Below, piece by piece: positions 7,397 to 10,343 of a stretch of 10,343 bases of DNA. The number at the start of each line of letters is the position of its first letter. Within the stretch, counting starts at the first letter, position 1. A program made the position numbers and the translations under genes. The notes under the pieces were generated by a model. That model made no database searches and had not been told where the DNA came from. It was given only the letters and a program-made list of their open reading frames with translations. Origin of the DNA: DATFEN01 sp035691285 (GTDB taxonomy: Bacteria; Acidobacteriota; Vicinamibacteria; Fen-336); the NCBI GenBank assembly GCA_035691285.1, contig DASSJI010000125.1, positions 1 through 10,343 on the forward strand. Reading direction: 5' to 3'.

Positions 7397-7432
7397 GGAT
7401 CCCGCGCAGTGACGAGTAATCCTACGGGATCC
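7397..7432 (-). repeat. 8-bp perfect inverted repeat between two minus-strand genes
   Basis: GGATCCCG (7397-7404) and CGGGATCC (7425-7432) are exact reverse complements separated by 20 bases. The repeat spans the stop codon of the membrane protein gene and ends 5 bases before the ATG of the DUF1697 gene. It has no T tract, so it is not a classical terminator; it could hide the weak ribosome site of the downstream gene. Chance occurrence is possible at this GC content. Confidence 0.35.
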
Positions 7433-8036
7433 AGCCTCGGCTGCGCCATATCCCGACGCTCGCGTAGAGCGCGAGGAGCACTCCCTCGATCGCGAGGTAG
7501 CTCGCCAGGTTGGCTTCGAGCGACCAGCGTCGGCAAGAGGAGCGTCGGTCCGGCGGGACGAGACGCTCCGCCACGAGCAGCTCGACCCAGACCGACACGA
7601 AGAAGCAGGGCACGGCCAGCTCGATGAGCGCGAGCAGCGCGGAATCGCCAGCGGGATGTCCGATGCTCCGGAGCCCTCGAGCGGCCAGCAGCGAGGTGAG
7701 CGGAAGACCGACAGCTGCGGAAGCCACGTTCGCGGCGATGGTGACGAAGGAGCTCCTCGGCCAGGAGAGCGCGAGAACGCGCCTCGCCACGAAGGTCTCG
7801 ATCAGCAGGATGGCCGGGACGAGATGCAGCCAAACCAGGGTCTCGAGGACCACGAAGGCCGTCGGCGCCAGCGTGTCCGCCGTGGCCACAAGAGGGCCGG
7901 AGAGAAGACCAAGGGCGGCAAGCGCGGCGGTGGGGACACCCCGCGGATTCAGGCTCCGACGGTGGCGAGCCAACTTATCGACCTTCGACACCGCACCCAG
8001 CCGACGTCCGTCCAGGGCCCGCCGCGTCGGCCACAC
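7422..8036 (-). CDS. Uncharacterised five-helix membrane protein
   Basis: Integral membrane protein of up to 204 residues. Hydrophobic segments lie near 34-53, 57-83, 96-119, 132-155 and 175-195, giving about five helices. Noticeable residues are E65 and E80 in the second helix (VLETLVWLHLVPAILLIETFVARR), ANVASAAVGLPLTSLL in the third, PCFFVSVWVELLVAE in the fourth and ANLASYL opening the last. I recall similar uncharacterised membrane proteins with this order (an IE pair after VP.IL, AN..S..VG.PLT, P.FF.S...E, NL.SY), but no function is known to me. The start is uncertain: GTG 8036 is the longest, and GTG 7991 would remove 15 basic residues; neither has a strong ribosome site. It begins 3 bases after the VOC relic stops, so it may be translated from the same message. 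Confidence 0.7.
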   Translation of the reverse strand: MWPTRRALDGRRLGAVSKVDKLARHRRSLNPRGVPTAALAALGLLSGPLVATADTLAPTAFVVLETLVWLHLVPAILLIETFVARRVLALSWPRSSFVTIAANVASAAVGLPLTSLLAARGLRSIGHPAGDSALLALIELAVPCFFVSVWVELLVAERLVPPDRRSSCRRWSLEANLASYLAIEGVLLALYASVGIWRSRGWIP

Positions 8037-8039
8037 ACG

Positions 8040-8223
8040 CTATGGAGACCGTCCATAGAACTGCAACCAGTTCCCGTCGTGTTCCTTGATGATGATGCTT
8101 GGCTGCCTGGCGTTCGCCCACTTCCGGAAGTCGTGCAGGATGCTGACGCCACGTGACTCGACGGCGGCGACGACTTCCTCCAGGTTGTCGACCCGCAACA
8201 GCCAGGGCCATGACTCGGATCAC
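8040..8223 (-). pseudogene. VOC/glyoxalase-fold gene with internal deletion and frameshift
   Basis: The 5' end looks genuine: GGGAGG (8228-8233) precedes GTG 8223, and the first codons read MIRVMALAV. A second frame, open from the TGA at 8220-8222 down to the stop at 8040-8042, encodes LLRVDNLEEVVAAVESRGV, then LHDFRKWANARQPSIIIKEH and DGNWLQFYGRSP. The pattern D.DG..L..Y after a V.D..E.V..V...GV helix is the closing half-module of VOC (glyoxalase/bleomycin-resistance/extradiol) proteins. A normal protein has about 120-130 residues, so roughly half, including most of the first beta-alpha-beta-beta-beta module, is missing between the two pieces. It is non-functional as read. It lies between the DUF1801 gene and the membrane protein gene, all on one strand. 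Confidence 0.72.
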
Positions 8224-8275
8224 TGCGCCTCCCTTTCGCTGCTCTGCAGCCCCGAGTCACGTCTGTCCGCTGCTC

Positions 8276-8632
8276 CTAGCGCAAGCGCGCGGCCTGCTTG
8301 AGGAGGGCGCCAAACGCGCGCTCGTCGACTGCCGAAGCATCGCGGACCTTGATGTGCCGCACGAACCTCCCCTCGCCCTCGAGCAACCCTCTCGGGTCCT
8401 CGAGGGCGGATCCCTTGAAGAATCCGAACTGCACGTACCCTGTCGCGGAATAGACGTACGCCACGGGCCCGTTCTTGCCGACCCAGCACCCGTTTCCCCA
8501 CTTCACGGCCTCGACGAGGCGCGGCGCAACGCGTCCTACAAAGCCCCGAAGCACGCCGATGATCGCCCTGTTCTTCGGCGGCTGGTCCGCGAGGTAGGCG
8601 TCGAAGCTCGCATATGCCTTCATCCGTGCCAT
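8276..8632 (-). CDS. DUF1801 (YdhG-like) domain protein
   Basis: Small cytosolic protein of 118 residues with the DUF1801 fold. Signature pieces are VEAVKWGNGCWVGKNG, a VAYVYSATGYVQFGFFKG strand pair and LEDPRGLLEGEGRFVRHIKV. Function is unknown; distant relatives include the iron-chaperone frataxin-like fold YdhG. ATG 8632 was chosen because GGAGGG (complement at 8638-8643) sits just upstream; an in-frame start at 8656 has no such site and adds eight basic residues. The gene is on the same strand as the cupin and the anti-sigma gene, 101 bases after the cupin stop. DUF1801 proteins are often found near ECF sigma factors, which agrees with the layout here. Confidence 0.88.
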   Translation of the reverse strand: MARMKAYASFDAYLADQPPKNRAIIGVLRGFVGRVAPRLVEAVKWGNGCWVGKNGPVAYVYSATGYVQFGFFKGSALEDPRGLLEGEGRFVRHIKVRDASAVDERAFGALLKQAARLR

Positions 8633-8733
8633 CAGTACCCTCCGTCGGCCGCCCATCGCGTGGTGACCTCTGGTTCGTCCAACACCCTATCGTTTGATCT
8701 GGAGGTGACGGGCGGGCTGCGGCAGTGCGACGC

Positions 8734-9282
8734 TCAGCCGGCGCTGCACCGCCGCCACGCGTTCTCCCGCTCGAACAGCTCCCGGATCGTCCCTCCGTCG
8801 GATGGCTCCTCGCGCAGCGTCTCCGGGTTCCACTGGGACCGAGCCGTGTCGAAGAAGTCGCCGCCGTAGATGTGGATGCCGCCAGTGAAGCGCCGCAGCG
8901 GGTTCGTCACCGAATGGATCACGTCTGTGGGCAGCGCCACCACGTCGCCCTCGAAGAGAGCCTTGGCTCCGAACGCTCTGATCCGGCCCGGCGTTCCGCG
9001 CCACAGGACGTTGTCCTCACGGCCCGTGTAGATGCCGATGAGGGCCCACATCAGGTGGTTGTGGGGCATCAGGTTCATCTGTGGCGTCCAGGTCGCACTG
9101 AAAATCGTGAGCGTCTTCGAGCGGTGCAGCGGGCGGATCCCCGCCTGGCTGGGCTCGCCGAGGGCCGCGAGCACGGCCCTGGGATCGGCCATCGCCCTGG
9201 CGAGCACCTCCTTGACGGCCGCCTGAGGCTCTCCGTCTTTGCCCGCAGCCACGCAGTCCGTCACGAAGCGGTCGAGGTCCAT
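8734..9282 (-). CDS. Cysteine-dioxygenase-like cupin metalloprotein
   Basis: Single-domain cupin of 182 residues from ATG 9282, resembling the predicted metal-dependent enzymes of the cysteine dioxygenase-like double-stranded beta-helix group. The first cupin motif is MPHNH (H74, H76) followed by WALIGIYTGREDN, and the second is VIHSVTNP (H123) before HIYGGDFF. H74/H76/H123 would form the three-His iron site. The N-terminal helix MDLDRFVTDC and the block EVLARAMADP...LGEP are typical of this group as I recall it. The start is supported by GGAGGG at 9286-9291, although the 3-4 base spacing is short. In the same frame an upstream stretch reads VTRRTLLLAAAAACGG from GTG 9387, a Tat-like leader, so a longer exported form (217 residues) is possible. 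The substrate is unknown; thiol oxidation is only a family-based guess. Confidence 0.85.
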   Translation of the reverse strand: MDLDRFVTDCVAAGKDGEPQAAVKEVLARAMADPRAVLAALGEPSQAGIRPLHRSKTLTIFSATWTPQMNLMPHNHLMWALIGIYTGREDNVLWRGTPGRIRAFGAKALFEGDVVALPTDVIHSVTNPLRRFTGGIHIYGGDFFDTARSQWNPETLREEPSDGGTIRELFERENAWRRCSAG

Positions 9283-9581
9283 CGGCCCTCCAACGGTTGG
9301 CTTTCGTGTTATGGCGCTAGACGTGCGGGCTCCGAGACTCCCGCCGCACGCCGCCGCGGCCGCCAGCAGGAGCGTTCGCCGCGTCACAGCGTTGCCAAAG
9401 GCCAAGGACTCCGCATCCGCCCCGGGTCCGGCTTGCTGGTCCTGAACAAACGGCTCGCCCGCGCGGTAGTAGCCCATGCGCTTGTGATGCCGGGGACGGC
9501 CTTGGTGTGACCGGCCGGCGCTCGTTCCAGCAGCTCGCTCCCGGCGCTGCCGGCGGTGAACACGATGCTCTTTGAGCGACG
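9283..9581. other. Leader region between anti-sigma gene and cupin, no firm gene
   Basis: About 300 bases with no convincing separate gene. On the minus strand the cupin frame stays open through it, with in-frame starts at GTG 9387 (Tat-like leader follows) and ATG 9477; neither has a ribosome site. The part near 9290-9315 is poorer in GC than its surroundings and could be untranslated leader or promoter, but I see no clear -35/-10 pair. Confidence 0.4.
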
Positions 9582-9833
9582 TCACGGGGCTTGGCGTGTT
9601 AACCGACGGCGCAGGAAGGAGAGCAGCGACTCCTCGAGATCCTCGGGGAGACGGGCGAGCGTCGCCGCCCGGAAGATGCGGGGTGTCGCCCGGTAGGACG
9701 CGACGAAGGCGGTGCAGCGGGCACAGGACGCGACGTGGGCCTCGAGGTCCGCGCGCAGGCCGGCGGGCATGGTACCTTCGAGAAAGTCCATCAACAGGTC
9801 GATGCCCGAAGCACAGACGATGCGGTCGGTCAC
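9582..9833 (-). CDS. Zinc-finger anti-sigma factor (zf-HC2), soluble
   Basis: Small 83-residue anti-sigma protein with the HxxxCxxC zinc motif HVASCARC (H33, C37, C40) preceded by C7 and the usual helix DLLMDFLEGTMPAGLRADLEAH. No transmembrane segment follows, so this is a cytosolic one-domain anti-sigma factor, possibly redox- or zinc-responsive through the Cys/His cluster. The C-terminal helix LEESLLSFLRRRL may contact sigma. Its ATG overlaps the stop of the upstream sigma gene as ATGA (9830-9833), the classic arrangement for a cognate sigma/anti-sigma pair made in balanced amounts. Confidence 0.88.
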   Translation of the reverse strand: MTDRIVCASGIDLLMDFLEGTMPAGLRADLEAHVASCARCTAFVASYRATPRIFRAATLARLPEDLEESLLSFLRRRLTRQAP

Positions 9834-10343
9834 GGTTTCACCCCTGCCAGCTCGCTCAGGTACCCCGCCAGCATGAGACGGGCGCGGTGGACGCGCTGGC
9901 GGACGGCGGACGGCTCCAGCCCGAGGATCGCGGCGACCTCCGACGTCTCCATCTCCTCGAGGTCACGCAGCACGAGGGCCTCGCGGTACCCGTCGGGCAG
10001 CCGCTCGATCGCCTCGCGCGCCTTGGCCGCGAGGAGGCGCTGGTCGAGGAGCTCGTCGGCGCGCGCGGCCACCTGCAGCTGGGCCGGAGTGCGGACGTGG
10101 CGATCCTGTACATCCACGTCGAGAATCGGGCCTCCCCCCGGAATCCGCCGAGGCTCCGGTACACCTGCAGGAACGTCTCCTGCAGCGCGTCCTGGGCGTC
10201 ACCGTCGTTCCCGGTCAGCCGGGCGGCAAGCCGGTAGACACGGGCCTGATAACGCTTCACCAGGTCCTCGAAGGCAGGCTCGTCCCCGGCGACGGCTCGC
10301 GCCGCGAGCGCCTCGTCGGTCGCCTCCCCGCCGGGAACGGGCA
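9830..10343 (-). CDS. ECF (RpoE-like, sigma-70 family) sigma factor, 5' partial and frameshifted
   Basis: Sigma-70 region 2 is encoded from the window edge to about 10100: EALAARAVAGDEPAFEDLV, YQARVYRLAARLTGN, DAQDALQETFLQVYRSL and FRGEARFSTWMYRIATSAL. The frame then changes by minus one, and region 4 follows: AIERLPDGYREALVLRDLEE, METSEVAAILGLEPSAVRQR and VHRARLML, ending at 9830. Both domains are canonical (ETFLQVYRSL; helix-turn-helix with EVAAILGL). The linker between TSAL and AREAIERLP is only about 22 residues, against roughly 40-60 in most relatives, so sequence has been lost there as well as the frame. The start lies beyond 10343. Either the gene is inactive or the read contains an indel. 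It probably drives its own operon, including the overlapping anti-sigma gene. Confidence 0.8.

Noticed and set aside
9400..9570. Minus-strand alternative frame reading AGSAGSELLERAPAGHTKA, faintly like an NADPH-F420 reductase fragment
   Set aside because: The similarity is short and from memory only, with no glycine-rich start and no continuation; chance is more likely.

Overview
The window is a very GC-rich piece of bacterial chromosome (third positions almost all G or C). Shine-Dalgarno sites, 4-base stop/start overlaps, Tat and lipoprotein leaders and an ECF sigma/anti-sigma pair all point to a Gram-negative-type bacterium. The gene set fits soil lineages such as Rokubacteria/Methylomirabilota, Acidobacteriota or Myxococcota, but nothing here fixes the taxon.

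Left half, plus strand (82-5458): a tight operon-like run of four genes. These are a YtcJ-type amidohydrolase with a Sec-like leader, a Tat-exported FAD oxidase of the monomeric sarcosine oxidase type, a second YtcJ-type amidohydrolase that is a predicted lipoprotein, and an FMN-binding split-barrel (flavin reductase-like) protein whose Tat leader is encoded in frame but lacks a usable start codon. All four look destined for the periplasm or cell surface. The likely theme is extracytoplasmic breakdown of an N-substituted amine or amide: hydrolases free an amine and a flavoprotein oxidises it. The substrate cannot be read from the sequence.

Middle (about 5459-6352): a gene graveyard. It holds a frameshifted C-terminal scrap of an IS91-type transposase, then a badly decayed P1/DmpA-type aminopeptidase with two internal deletions and a frame break.

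Right half, minus strand (10343 back to 6371): an ECF sigma factor (5' end off the window, frameshifted between regions 2 and 4), a small zinc-finger anti-sigma protein, a cysteine-dioxygenase-like cupin, a DUF1801 protein, a VOC/glyoxalase gene with an internal deletion, a five-helix membrane protein, a DUF1697 protein and a DinB-like protein. Small soluble families of this sort often sit near ECF sigma genes.

The most notable cross-cutting pattern is damage. Several genes carry large internal deletions, and every simple frame break has the same sign (one base missing, where placeable usually one G of a GG). This is either deletion-biased decay or systematic sequence error, and raw reads would decide. 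I found no tRNA, rRNA, CRISPR array, intact insertion sequence or convincing intrinsic terminator.
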